A stretch of 64,000 nt of DNA from Haemonchus contortus (lineage: Eukaryota; Nematoda; Chromadorea; Rhabditida; Trichostrongylidae), in the NCBI GenBank assembly GCA_000469685.2, contig LS997565.1, positions 24,484,272 through 24,548,271 of the forward strand, written 5' to 3'. Under the pieces are notes generated by a model, which was given only the letters and a program-made list of their open reading frames with translations, was not told where the DNA came from and did not search any database. Numbering within the stretch: position 1 is the stretch's first letter; each line of letters opens with the position of its first letter. This document shows, one piece after another, positions 13,855 to 25,924 of this stretch. A program made the translations under genes and the position numbers.

Positions 13855-14340
13855 TAAGTGTGTCTGTTGGTTTGTCTGTATGTGTGTGTCTGGGTGTGTG
13901 TATATGTATGTGTTTGACCGGAAATACATAACTCCGGTTCCCTAGAGAGTTCAAATTTAATATGAATACAGGAAGGAGGACTGGCTGCTTTCATAGTCCG
14001 CGACCGGTCGCGCGACTGGTTGCTCGCAAAATCGTTGGCTATGAAAGATGCCACTGGAACACTTATACTGGGTAGCAGAACGGGACTCCTTCAACAGGTG
14101 GCGGGGCTTTCTCTCAAATGTCAAACTGGACCTAGAGCGCTAAAATTTGATCGGAGAAAAGGAGGCAAGGTGGGAACACTGATGATAGGTGGCAGGACTA
14201 GACTCCGCCCACAGGAGGCGAGGCTCACGCAAAAAATGTCAAATTGGACCTAGAGGATTAAAATTTGGTAAGAATACAAGTCGCGAGATGGGAACACTGA
14301 TGGTAGGTACAGGACTATAATCCTCCTACAAGGGGAGCGA
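13855..14340 (+). repeat. GT-microsatellite plus 'CATAACTCC' satellite units
   Basis: A GT/CTGT-rich start (13855-13915, TAAGTGTGTCTGTTGG) is followed by degenerate units containing CATAACTCC, CCTAGAG, CAAATTT, GGGAACACT and ACTCCGCCCACAGG. The same order is found at 24178-25200. The block is interrupted by a short TIR element at about 13981-14063. Confidence 0.7.
13981..14063. repeat. Short inverted-repeat element (MITE-like)
   Basis: Begins CTGGCTGCTTTCATAGTC and ends with GGCTATGAAAGATGCCAC, an imperfect inverted repeat. The left word recurs in the foldback element at 55493-55550, so the two may belong to one family. Confidence 0.45.
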
Positions 14341-14561
14341 TATTCGATCCGGACCAGTTAAGCCTTCAAGGGTCATTATTTTGAAGATGAACACCAACAG
14401 ATCGAGATTCTAATTATAGGTGTAAGCCCCGGCCAATACAGAATAGCACTTGCATGCCCTATCAGTTCTCCGTCAGGTGTCGTGTTTGAAAAGTATCATT
14501 CGTTCTGAAGAAAAGCGGGCACTTAGCCGATTATCACAACTCTATCATAAGAAGGAAGGAA

Positions 14562-14590
14562 GCCCGGCGTTAGCAGGGCGGACCGACTGG
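14562..14590 (+). repeat. Helitron-type 3' end: GC hairpin and CTGG
   Basis: A hairpin (GCCCGGC-GTTA-GCAGGGC) is followed, 7 bases on, by CTGG and then T. A GC hairpin a few bases before CTRR|T is the established 3' end structure of Helitrons. An equivalent end occurs at 25896-25924. Confidence 0.5.
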
Positions 14591-14608
14591 TGTACTATAA
14601 AGCGCTTG

Positions 14609-14888
<280 letters not shown>

Positions 14889-15870
14889 TGCCGATATAGC
14901 CGGAGGAAATACCTTCAGAAGTCGGTTTGAAGTGCGGAATGGGTTGGGATTGGGGCGAGACCAAAAAAGCACATGTGAGCTCAGCGAAGCTTCGCGCAGG
15001 TGAGGAGCGCACACAGGAGTGGGCGGTGTCATGAGCGAAATACCTCAATTAGGTTCCATAGTAGCTCAGACGTCCTGAAAAGCAGCAAAGCAAAAGTGAG
15101 GAATGGTTTAACAAGTGAGGTGAATGTAACCCGTCAGCAGTTAGCGGAGCGTTCTTGCAGTGGACTGACCACAGAAATCCATTATTCGACTCCACGAAAC
15201 CATGAGGCCACGATAAAATAAGGAGAATGAGCAAATCCTCATGCGTAGGCATACGTAAATCTATCGAAGCTCCGCCCACGATGGGCGGAGCGTGCATTCA
15301 AATGTTAGTGTGCTTAAAAAATCAAGAACTCTGTTCAAAAATTAAAGCGGGAAAAAAGTGAATGGGGGCTGGAAGAAATGTGGCCAACTCCCCGAAGTAG
15401 GTGGGGATCGCCCCAAGATGGGCAGGCTAAGATCGAGAGTTCATGATTCCCAGAAAGTAACAAGTCCCTCCAAAAACCACTAGAACGCGAGAAAAAAGTG
15501 GTCGAGGTTAATAATCAGAAGGAATAAGGTCGAATGGCCGAAGTGGGCAGAGCTTCCGAAAAGATGGACGGGGCTGCGAACAAACATCCACAACTCTGTG
15601 CGAAGACGTCCTCAATATTCCAAAGCCGTTCTATCTATCAAGTCATCTTCGTTAGTCATTACCCATCCTTACTGCTTATAACGAGCTCGCGTTTGTTTGT
15701 CTGTCTGTCACGACTTCGATATTATCTGGAAAACACCTATTAACTGGAGAGGTTAGTTCAAGTCCGGAATGGGTTGAGTTTGGGGGAATAACAACAGACA
15801 TGTGGGTCAAGCGGAGCTCCCCCTATCGGAGGGGGTACGCGCCGAACTTCCTAATTCGGTCTTATAAAAG
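14889..15870 (+). repeat. Helitron-like satellite, diverged relatives of the 11.2-12.3 kb block
   Basis: Shares with the first block the order: microsatellite, 'GTCGGTTTGAAGTGCGGAAT'-type segment, GGAATGGGTTG, then units with AACTCTGTTCAAAAA, GGGAAAAAAGTG and AAGTGGGC. A second start (TTTGTCTGTCTGTC, then GTCCGGAATGGGTTGAG) lies at 15690-15780, so two or more elements are stacked. Confidence 0.65.
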
Positions 15871-15894
15871 TCGGTTAAGAATAGTGCAATAGTG

Positions 15895-17460
15895 CGTGTG
15901 CAAACCTGAGGAGGCCTGATGAGGTCATGCGTAGATGGAAAGAATTCTTCGAAAAAGCTCCAAACGAGGAGTGCCCATGAGAACTACGTTCAAATTGAAG
16001 GGAAGATTGTCTCCAAAACACTTTGGGCTGAGGTTGAGGTGCGTAGGAGGGTAGGAAGATGAAGGCTTGGAAGGCAACTGGTCCGAGCGGGGTCGCATCG
16101 AGGAATGGAAAGCTTTTGAAGAGCACAGGATAATTGGTTCGTCCGGTTCATGATCACAGTGACCACTGATGGAAGAATGCCTTGAGGAACAGCACCGTCG
16201 TTCCATATTCAAGCAGAGGGAGAGGCATGGGGTATTTCAATCACCTGTGGATCATGCTGACTGTTCACACGATGTAATTTTACAAGCGATTAGTCGACTC
16301 AAGCACGAGAGGGTTCCCCCAAACCTCACGGTAGCAGTTCGGCCTTATGCCAGAAAGGTCTACAACGGGTGCTATCTTTATAGCCAGGCAAGTGATAGAC
16401 GATGGAGAAGCACCGAGGATAGCGTAGACGCTGTCATTTAGCCTTACACGATCGACAGAATGCTCCACTTCCTCCACTGGCTGTCCCTCTGGAGAGCACT
16501 CCAAGAGCCGAATGTTCCAGAACACCTGATCTCTGGTCAATGACATGTATGATGGGTCTGCAACAGCAAAACGCACTCCACACGGCCTGAGCGAAGCAAT
16601 AGAACTCACGGTTGAGGTACATCAGGAATCAGCCTTGAGCCTACTCCCTCTTCCTACTTACAGTGGACCTTATCAAGAGGGGACCTCTGGATGCACCTTC
16701 AAAGACCAACCTCCGCTGTCGCTGACTGAATCGCTATAAGAGCAGCGAGAGCAGCGAAGGACTTAAGGACATGCTACAGAAATGGCAGAAAGTGCTGACT
16801 GGCATGGCTCCCGCAAGAGAAGTTCCGAGTCGTGCTCGGAGTCAATTGCAGACGTCTTGGAGAAGCCATCGAAAATGTACAGAACTTCCGATACCGATAA
16901 AGGGGTGATATAGCTGCGAAAGATAGAGTGGAACAGGCTGTAGAAGCCCAAGTAAAGCGGCATGGATGAAGTGGAAGGAGTCCACTGGTGTCCTAGGGCG
17001 CTCAAAGGAAAGCTGTACAGGAGAGGGGTGAGGCGCACCATGATCTGCAGCAGCGAGTGTTGGCCTGTAAAAAGCAGTCATTTGAAACAGCTTCACTCTT
17101 CTGAAATGAAGATGCTCATGGGCTTGCGGTTGGACGCGTTTGGACCTGCTCTGGAATGAAGGCGTCAGGGCGTTCATGCGAACAGATACTGTCCAGCTGA
17201 ATATGAGAAATCTGCGCCTACGATGGTCCGGGCACGTGCTGGTGGGAAGAAAACCTAAACCCCCAATACGGAGGGCAATGGAGTTCTATGCTAAAGGGGA
17301 AGCGACCACGAGGAGCCCCAGAAAAGTAGTGGCGCGACGTGATTAAGAAGGACCTCGCTGAAGCAGAATTCACGGTAGAAGGCGCCGCAGTGAGAAAGAA
17401 GTGGAGACGACTGGCATCACTAACAGACCCCGCGATTAAAATTACCGCTGGTGCAGGATT
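15895..17460 (+). pseudogene. Non-LTR retrotransposon reverse transcriptase, degenerate
   Basis: A broken LINE open frame in the order expected for a reverse transcriptase with its C-terminal region. The pieces are: RRWKEFFEK (about 15920); KAWKATGPSG, the GKAPGPD-like step (about 16060); RTPHGLSEAIELTVEVHQES, corresponding to the thumb-side 'GVHQGSALSP' motif (16570-16640); ALKGKLYRRGVRRTMICSSE (16998-17057); LRLRWSGHVLVGRK, the C-terminal 'RWYGHVLRR' motif (17215-17250); and DVIKKDLAEAEF (17337-17370). Stops and frameshifts separate every piece, and no intact catalytic xADD block was found. The clade is uncertain; it is not the RTE family seen at 36.6-38.3 kb. Confidence 0.8.
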
Positions 17461-17936
17461 GATGTTAGCGATAAAAAGAAGTAGAATAGTGAAATATAAC
17501 ACATCTGTTGGGCGAGTTTTCTGGACTTCAGTGCACTTCACGATAATTCACAAAATTTTTGAACTCATTGAGCAGATTTTTTATTCGTAAGCAACTTAAC
17601 ACCACAGCAGTAAGTTTGATTATCAAGTAGTAAGTTCATTACGTCCTGAAAATAAATACGAGAGGATTCAAAACAGTATTATTTTTGTTTGTATATGCTT
17701 ACGTTGTTTTGCTGTCTTTACATATAGCTTTTGGAATGGAGAGCTTTTGACTGTCACATAGGGTGCTGTGTGTCTTGTTTTGCTTGTTATGGTTTTCACC
17801 AATTTTTGTTTTGTGTTTTTTCTTTCTTTAGTTGCTGGATCCTGAGCTGAAATATGTAATATCAGCCCGCTGCCTCCATTCCTTCTATCCATTCCTAGAC
17901 TTGACTACACTTTCTTTTTCCATTGTTCCGTGTTGT

Positions 17937-18570
17937 CTGTGCTACCTAGCCTCCAGCCTCAGTTTGCCTGCCAGTTTCCGATGAGTCGGTTCCACGTGCC
18001 GAAGAGCCGACGTTGTTCTATGAATCCTATTAGAATCAGGCAACATGGCCAACAGGTGTCGTTACTGGCTTATTGGCTCCTTGGTGTAGCTGCCAGCACA
18101 GTTCTATAACAGGTCTTTATCCATGTTCATCTCTCCTATCTCTCCACTCCTCATACTTCCTGTAATCCAGCGGAATGCCATTGCCGGCTCGGTTTAGGCC
18201 GCCTCTATCATTTCTCCTTTGCTGGCATGACTACTTTCTTTCTTGCCTTGCTGCCTGTGCTATCTAACCCAAGTCTTCGGTTTGTTCTGTCAATCACGAG
18301 TCGGTTTCACGTGGGAGGTTGGCATACCCGTGTGCCGAAGTGCCGACTCCGTCCTAAGAATGCTCTTGGAATGAGGCACCATGGCCAGCTGGTGTGGATA
18401 CTGGCTTTTTCGATGCTATGTTGATAGTTACCAACACTGTGCTACAAAGGGCCACTCCATTTCATCTCTTCTACCTCTTCGTTTCTCAAACGTCGTATGA
18501 TCCAGCAGACGGATATTATTTGACTTATTGTTAGCCTTCAATCAGCTTGTTATGGACTAGCTTTGATCTT
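17937..18570 (+). repeat. Two-copy tandem duplication, unit about 318 bp
   Basis: CTGTGCTACCTAGCC... at 17937 recurs as CTGTGCTATCTAACCC... at 18255. Both copies then share GAGTCGGTT-CACGTG, GTGCCGAAG-GCCGAC, a CCTA-GAAT word, CATGGCCA-C-GGTGT, TACTGGCTT and CATCTCT. The copies have diverged, so the duplication is old. Confidence 0.65.
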
Positions 18571-19794
18571 TCGCCCTGATTATCCTTGCGGTGCATTCTG
18601 TGAATTACAAATAAGTGAAAAAATGATAATAAACCTCCAAACCAACAAATTTGTGTTCAAAACCCTTGCTTATCGGTTTGATGGATCGCCAACATCAAAG
18701 AAATTGTTTCTTATTACCATACCCCAGGAAGAGAAATTCCAGAATGTCCTTGATTTTTAGACTTTCCCTCGAATTTGCATCACGTCAGGTTGTAGCACAA
18801 CATCCTTTATCTGGTTGTCAGGAAAACTTCGCAAAAGTCACTCTTCCGTTTCAAAACGACGTAACCACATTAGCATTAACTGAATCTCCGACACTAACCG
18901 TGATGCCTTCACTTCGTCTTTACTCTTCTGAAAGTTCGGCGTCGCACGCTCTCACTGAACAGCCAATATCAACAGACATCGTTGCCCCGTTCCAAGCACC
19001 CTTGTGCATATAAGGCATGGCTACTTCTTAATAAAAAAAACTTGTTCAGATTAAACCGCAGGAGAAGAGGTCTTTTTCCTATCGGAAGGTGACTTTTTCT
19101 AAGATTCGGTAGGAAGCGAACTTAATAGAAATATGAAAACACCTTGCATTTATACGACACACTTTATCAAAGAGACTTCCGTTTAGATTTCTCGAATGAA
19201 TTTCGCATTCTCTAATTGTACATCGTCAAGCAGAATTGATAATGCGCCGGTAACATCTTTATCGTGGGCGTTCCGCAACAGAAAAGAAGTGGATCTCAAA
19301 CCGAGTCTTGACAAGAAATTGCATTGCTCATCACTTGATACTTCAAAGATGCAACATTCCATGTGGGAGCTCTGGTCATACTTCATCTGTAACGCATTTA
19401 AGTTCTATTGTTAGATGTGCTGTGAAGGAGTGTCTCGAACATCGCTATCATTTTGTGAATGGCACTGAGATAGTTTGAGTTTTCAAGTAGCGCCGCAGCA
19501 GGTTACACATCAAGACGGTTGTGTCACCATCAAGGGAAGTACTTGACGTCAGATGAATACCAAAGACATATCTGGCTTTTCTCTCTCCACATTCATCTGA
19601 TCTTATCGCTTCTGGGTCGTCGTGTGTTTCAACTTAAAGATGGCTTTTTACAGTTCACGGGAAAAGGTGGAATCGATAAGGCATAGATGATCAAGGGCTG
19701 GCTTTTTTGTCTCCCTTGGCGAAAAACGTTTTCCCAATCTTGTTTATTCATCTTCACTTGTTTATATGTTTACCTCACTATCTTTACATATTAG
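18571..19794. other. Unassigned
   Basis: No gene or repeat recognised. The longest frame (18651-19013) has no recognisable domain. Confidence 0.3.
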
Positions 19795-20100
19795 ATAAGG
19801 CGTAGGTGGCGTCATGGCATGTGGCGCACTATCATAAGAGCACGGATCCTCCTCGGCTCGATATCCGTCTGCGCCAACCAAGCCCTCTATACTCCTAAGT
19901 CGGTTAATTGGTACCACACAGGTTTGAACTGTTAGAAACCACTGATCAGTTGAGCGGCTAGCCACCGCAAGTTATTGTAAACGCTTTTCACGCATTTATT
20001 CCACCACTGCGATTCTGAATGGGAATCGATTGAGCGAGCGCATCCCTCAGAAGGGATTGATTAACGCCAAAACCTTATCCTCTATCTTTTATGTTAGATA
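19795..20100 (+). repeat. SINE-like dispersed repeat, longest copy
   Basis: Contains GTAGGTGGCG, GAGCACGGATCC, CTCGATATCC and, towards its 3' end, GATTCTGAATGGGAATCGAT, CGCATCCCTC-AGAAGGG-ATTGATTAACGCC and CCTTATCCTC. The 5' part matches 31359-31480 and 38640-38760; the 3' part matches 40925-41000. In the 38.6 kb copy the word GGTTCGAAGATCGAATCC resembles a tRNA-type B box, which suggests a tRNA-derived SINE. Confidence 0.5.
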
Positions 20101-21506
20101 AAACGAGCACCCATCCAATCCTCGAAAACCAACTCTGCTCTTCCCTCGGGGCCACCACTACATAAAGCCCTCGTAGCCCACTTGAAGCCGCCTACGAAGT
20201 GTTAGTTCCAAGGGTTGCTGCAAGTGGAATGTGTGGGTTTCATCTAATGGCAACGCAGTACCGTCGCAATCATGAAAATGTGAAAATTGATACTACAACT
20301 TCGATTGACCCTACTCTTCCTTTTTGGGTAGAAGTGGGATCGCAGTACCGTGTTTCAAGTGTGCTCTTCCAGCACGGAGAGCGACTTCTTATGGTGCATG
20401 CTGGCAGCGATGTCGAAAAGGTTGGACGCTTATGACGACATCACTTTCCATCTTTGAGTAGTATGTATTAACAGTGGCTATGTGTATAGAAGTTCCTATG
20501 GTCGAACCTTAGAAGAGGTAGAGGAGTAATTGCCGGCTTTTCGCAAGAATATGACAACCTTAGCTTGCACTTTGTATTGGAATCTCAACTAACTCTTTTC
20601 TTTCCTTCACACTCTAATAACAGTGCTTCCGTTCTCATTCTTAGTGGTGAAGCCCATTCGAATGCGTTCCAATATGGATTGCCGAAGGGGTCATGGAAAC
20701 TCCCTTTTCACACCCTCTCACGGGCTTAGGTGTTGTGGTGTCCCAATCTTGACACCTGCATAGCAGATACATATGCGTACGTGGGTTAATAAAAAAAAGG
20801 GAAGACTTTATTCTCCAGTCGCCTTCACAGGATACTATAGCGGCTTTGCTTTGCCCATGTTTCGAGGGTGGACGATCCCTCATCAGTTTTATGATCTATC
20901 CGTTAGTTCGTTCGATAGATACCTGTCGTTTTCTGGGAGTTCTGAAAGCCTCCATGGAATTACTAAATATGGACGCTACCAACTTGTACGATAATAACAT
21001 ATACGGCTCCCTCTTCCTTGATAACCCTATAATGGCCGAACTGGCTTCTTGTATTTGACACGTACTTCATTACAAGTTCGAATCTCACCACTCCACTTCG
21101 TAGGTCCATAGAAATCTGTGTGAAGTATTTGCTCTTGGAAACCCTCGAAGTTGTTCCGTCCCGGATTTTTAACAACTATACCAAGCAGAAAATAAGATCA
21201 CCAGTGAACTTCCATGTAGTCATCCAGCTGCGATATCATGAAACTTCTGGATAATTGGAGAACAGTAATTACAAAAACTCTCAGAATATACCAGAATAAC
21301 TCTGTATTTCTTTTTGAAATTTTTTGAGATATATTTCTAACACCCTGGTATATGATAACCTCAACATTTCATGCCATGCTTTCGGGTTTCCTTGGAAGTA
21401 TTCTCTCTTTTTAAGGGCACAGTTCATGATACTTCAATGGTCGGGGACGTGAACTGTGCCTTCAAGGTAGTCCTGTCTATCACTGCTCGTCAAATGTATG
21501 ATCCTA
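20101..21506. other. Unassigned, with one hairpin
   Basis: No gene recognised. A hairpin at about 21411-21464 pairs AAGGGCACAGTTCA with TGAACTGTGCCTT. Its right arm (21447-21463) is the exact reverse complement of a 17-bp word at 28788-28804. Confidence 0.4.
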
Positions 21507-21744
21507 CAGTGCGTTTCATAATTATAAGGTCACCCCAGATTTTTGCGATTCCGGAGAAAGCAGCCAGAATGGAATTTTTTGGCAAACACAGGTAGATTCC
21601 TCGTCACAATGTACCCCCATACTCAAATTTTGGCCGCAATATCTTTCACCACAAATTTTTTACGAATTTTTTAAAGATAGTGTCGGCTTTTGCACCGTTT
21701 CATAATTATAAGGTCACCCTGAGGAAGTAAATGATTTATCAGTG

Positions 21745-22790
21745 TTAATGGCATATGTACAACAGTTGATAATCTATGGCTCCTCCTTGTTTAGGAGCAA
21801 CATCAAAGAGCCTGTGTGGCATACTAGAAACTAGGTTTCGAAGATGTTCCTCGTCGGTTGCTCTCCATGCTTCGATAAGTGCTCGCTTCAGCTCTTCTTT
21901 GCCCTGGAACTGACGGTTATTCGCATAAACCTGTCTGACTATTATGCCCCAGATATGTTCCATCGGATTGAGATCGGGACTGCAGGCTGGCCATGGCAGG
22001 ACGCTTATTTATTGGCATTGCAGCCACTCATCCATTGCACGGCTCACATGAATGGAGGACAACATCAAAGAGCCTACGTGGCATACTAGAAACTAGGTTT
22101 CGAAGATGTTCCTCGTCGGTTGCTCTCCATGCTTCGATAAGTGCTCGCTTCAGCTCTTCTTTGCCCTGGAACTGACGGTTATTCGCATAAACCTGTCTGA
22201 ATATTATGTCCCAGATATGTTCCATCCGACTGAGGTCGGGACTGCAGGCTGGCCATGGTAGGGCGCTTATTTATTGGCATTGCAGCCACTCATCCGTTGC
22301 ACGGCTCACATGATTGTAGGCGTTATCTTGTTGAAAGACATAGTTGAGGTGACGGCGATGGCATAGAAAAGGTACTAGATGATGCTCCAAGACTTTCTGG
22401 TAATCCTTGAAATCCATACTGCAGCTCACGAAAGGTAGATCCAACACGACATCATTGCAGAATGCGCCCCACACCATAGACTTCCTCCATTGAAACTGCG
22501 ACGGCTGAAGTAGACTGGTTCCTCCCTCAAATTGCATTAGTACCGCTTGTTTCCGTCAGATTGAATTTCTTTTCATCCGCAAAGACGACCTGAGTAGGAA
22601 TTATTCAACTCTATGGTGAGATTTTGATGCAGATCTACCTTTGCCCAATCTCTCTCTAGGTTCATCTTTGCAAATCCGAGTCGAGCCTCTTTGTGACGAT
22701 CGGTGATTCGTGGCACCTTCTCCATTGCTTGCCTGGTGATGTTCTCGCATCTTCTCACTGCTCTCCAGACTGTAGTTTTCGACACAGAGA
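21745..22790 (-). pseudogene. Tc1-like transposase, broken
   Basis: Read on the - strand from about 22790 down, the pieces follow the order of a DDE transposase: a helix-turn-helix tail, SKTTVWRAVRRCENITRQAM; KVPRITDRHKEARLGFAKMN; VVFADEKKFNLT with the first catalytic Asp (about 22590-22558); KSMVWGAFCNDVVLDLPFVS; YVFQQDNAYNH with the second Asp; and WPACSPDLSRMEHIWDIIFR with the third acidic residue. Stops and frame changes separate them, and a 262-bp tandem duplication repeats the C-terminal coding part. The element cannot make its own enzyme. Confidence 0.88.
21799..22322. repeat. 262-bp tandem duplication inside the transposase
   Basis: 21799-22060 and 22061-22322 are nearly identical (a handful of differences, e.g. 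GGATTGAGAT against GACTGAGGT). The unit length is not a multiple of three, so it shifts the frame. Confidence 0.9.
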
Positions 22791-23352
22791 ATTTAATTCC
22801 GATCGGATCTGGTTCAAGGAGGACGTACTGTTGGAAACAGTCCTCAGAATTTTCCGCTCGTCACGGGTAGTAATCTTTCATGGGTGTCCACAGTCGGTGT
22901 TATATCTAACGACATGAGGACTCTCTAGAAATCTCCGAATGGACCAAGGGGATCTCTCTATTTGCCTGGAAATGGCTCGAGTAGGGAGCCCACCTTCATG
23001 ATGAGCCTTCTCATCAGAGGAAAGCAGATGACCACGAGCCATGTTGACAGTCAGGTTTAGAAATGCCTTTGCTACACATGCTTACCTTTACAAGTATCTT
23101 CAAACACGAAATTGCCTCTCTTTCGTTAATAATTGTTCACTTTCTCAGGGTGACCTTATAATTATGAAACGGTGCAAAAACCGATAGGCTGTTCTAAAAA
23201 AGTTCAGAAGAATGCAGCAGCGGCTAAGAAACGGATACCCAGGTTATTCATGCTGGGGAATCCGTTCATGATGCTAGAAAAAATCCTTAATGATTACTTT
23301 TTTTGAAAGTGCAAAAATTGAGGGTGACCTTATAATTATGAAACGCACTGTA

Positions 23353-24177
23353 TATTCGGTTGAAAGGTCTCGGGAATTTTTCGTTCATCATAACACTTAG
23401 CCGAGTTGCTAAGACCGTGAGCTAGCAAAATCTACGTAATGTTCGTTTGCGTAGGAGTGCAGCTTGAGCGCAGCTGCAACTGCAATGATACTCCTTCCTC
23501 CCCTCCAACCCCCCCCCCTTCCCCACCTCCTTCCTCACTGCCTTCATTCATCCCCTGGCTACACTACTCCCCTTTATTTCCTCCTTCCATTTCTGATTCT
23601 TTACAGTGCTCAGTCGGAACCTCATTTTTACGCTCTTCACCTTCCACATACCCGCTGGTGAATGCCTTCATTTAATTACATTCATCTGCAATTTAGCTTT
23701 CTTGTAGGGGTCTTTGAAGTGCTGCATGAGCTATCTGTAAAGTGGTTTTCAGGTAAAAGAGTCTTCGCTGCAAGTAGCTTTTTTTCGTACAAACCATTCA
23801 CAGATCACGATTAATGTCGAGTTATGTGATAGATTGCTTGGTCCAGGACAGCTCTATAATAGGCAAGATTCACTACCTTTTTGTTTCTGTGTGCAAAAAT
23901 TGCGATGGCGTCTTCTGACCAGGCCACTGCGTGTGATTTTTGCTTTGAAACAGTAGTCAACAATTCCCATTTAACTTTACATGATTTTGAGAGAAAACGC
24001 AGCGAGTTACAAAGCAACTTCCACCCTGTCGTAATCTCGCTACAATAACATTGTGATGGTTTCCGTGATGATCGTGGAGACTTCCCTACACAGCAGAACC
24101 AGTATGGTAACAAACATCGAGTTTTCTATTTCTTGATCGCCAATCTTCGTTTAGGAGTATCCTACTTTAAATAATCC
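23353..24177. other. Unassigned
   Basis: C-rich low-complexity stretch at 23500-23590 and otherwise unrecognised sequence. A 100-codon - strand frame (23811-24113) shows no known domain. Confidence 0.3.
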
Positions 24178-24430
<253 letters not shown>

Positions 24431-25200
24431 GACCGAAAATTCATAACTCCTGTTCCCGTGGACCTAGAAAGCTCAAATTTGGTAGTAGTAAGGGGGGCAG
24501 CATGGGAACACTTATGGCAGGTGGTAGGACCAGACTCCGCCCACGGGGGGCGTGGCGTGTGCGGTAGAAATTTTGGACCGTAAATTCATAACTCCTGTCC
24601 CCGTGGACCTAGAGCGTTCATATTTGGAAGGAGGAAGGGGGGCAGGATGGGAACACTTTAGGTAAATGGCAGGACCGGACTCCCTTCACAGGGAGCGCAG
24701 CGTGCGCGTTAGAAACTTTGGGCCGCAAATTCATAACTCCTGTTTACGTGGACCCAGAGCTTTCAAACTTGGTAGGAGCACAGGCGACAGGACGGGAACA
24801 CTTATGGTGAGTGGCAGGACCGGAATCCGTGCACAGCGGGTGGGGTTTTGCGCCGCAATATTCAATTTGGCCCTAGGGCATTCAAACTTGGCAAGAGTAC
24901 AGGCGGCAGGATATGAACATTTATCGTAGGGGGGAGGACCGGACCCCGCTTATAGAAGGCAAAGTTTGCGTCAAAGATTTCAGCTTGCCTCTAGGGCGTT
25001 CAAACTTGGTAGGAGGCAGCATGGGAACACCTATGGTGAGTAGTAGGGCCGGACAATGCCCCCTAGAGACGGGTTTCCGCCAAACAAATGAGTGGAAATC
25101 CATAACTCCTGATCCCGTGGACTTGGAGAGCAAAATCAGTAGGAGGAGGCAGGATGGAAACACTGACAATAGAAGAGGCCTTAGAGAAGAAGATCCACAT
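24431..25200 (+). repeat. 'CATAACTCC' satellite array, about six units of 115-147 bp
   Basis: Units start near 24431, 24578, 24722, 24852, 24976 and 25092. Each holds some of: AATTCATAACTCCTG, GTGGACCTAGAG, TTCAAACTTGGTAGGAG, GGCAGGATGGGAACAC and GGCAGGACCGGACTCCGCCC. Frames such as 24666-24929 and 24913-25239 are repeat shadows. Confidence 0.9.
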
Positions 25201-25539
25201 ACCAATCACCTCCTAGCACCTTTGTTATTTACGATCTAGCTTTGACTTTTTGATAAGTTTCATTCGACAAGAAGGTTAAGTTGTGTGTTCATGAGGGAAT
25301 GAATTTGGTTCACTTCTTGCTATCAGATTACGACCGCTACCCAGCAGAGTTTGCGATTGAGTAAAAGATTCCGTTTTCTCTTTGCTTTGATATCATTCTT
25401 AGCAAAATTTATCCGACCGCTAATAATGTTGGATTCACCGCTAATGATGTATCTGTAGAGAAGAAGAGGTACATCTCTGAAGGCATTGGATAGTCTATAC
25501 TCTCGCTCATCGAAAAGCGAAATAATATATTGAAAAGGG

Positions 25540-25924
25540 GGAATTTCATTAATTCGATATTTTTCGGGCAAAGTCCCTTTGCCCCAAGAAGGAGGAGAGC
25601 CCTTGATGATGGCATTGAGGAACATTGATGGTGGCTTAAATAGTAGCCTCAGTCGCGGTGAAGTCTCTGAATACTATTTTTCTCTGTATAATCGCCTTTG
25701 TGATATTATACGATGTTCTATTCGGACACAGCGAAGATGGCTTACAGGGAAAATCGCCCCCATTTTGGAGCTAATTCTAGGGTGTAGAGCTTTCTAAGAA
25801 AAAGGAGAATCCGAATTATTATTTACGCATAGCAAATTTCTCATAGAAAAGAGGAGCGCCCGGCGTAGCCGGGCGAACCCGTAAGAAGGAGGAGAGCCTG
25901 GCGTTAGCCGGGCGATCCGACTGG
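25540..25924 (+). mobile_element. Helitron-like 3' end with possible helicase remnant
   Basis: Two GC hairpins occur: 25857-25878 (GCCCGGC-GTA-GCCGGGC region) and 25896-25913 (GCCTGGC-GTTA-GCCGGGC). The second is followed by CTGG at 25921-25924 and then T, the Helitron 3' end pattern. Just upstream, a + frame near 25590-25640 reads PLMMALRNIDGGL, reminiscent of the late 'VMLLRNLD..GL' motif of Pif1-type helicases that Helitrons encode. That link is weak, because the frame is short. With the satellite array before it, 24178-25924 could be one non-autonomous element. Confidence 0.45.

Larger units (their letters stand above)
21507..23350 (-). mobile_element. Tc1-like transposon with IR/DR ends
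   Basis: An 1844-bp element flanked by TA (21505-21506 and 23351-23352). The terminal inverted repeats are identical over 29 bp, beginning CAGTGCGTTTCATAATTATA. A second copy of the core word, GTTTCATAATTATAAGGTCA, lies 184 bp inside on the left (21697) and 174 bp inside on the right. This matches the IR/DR layout known from Tc1-like elements, in which transposase binds an outer and an inner direct repeat at each end. The transposase lies on the - strand and is broken. Confidence 0.9.

Noticed and set aside
21060..21090. tRNA gene around AAGTTCGAATCTC
   Set aside because: A B-box-like word alone; no A box or cloverleaf could be drawn.
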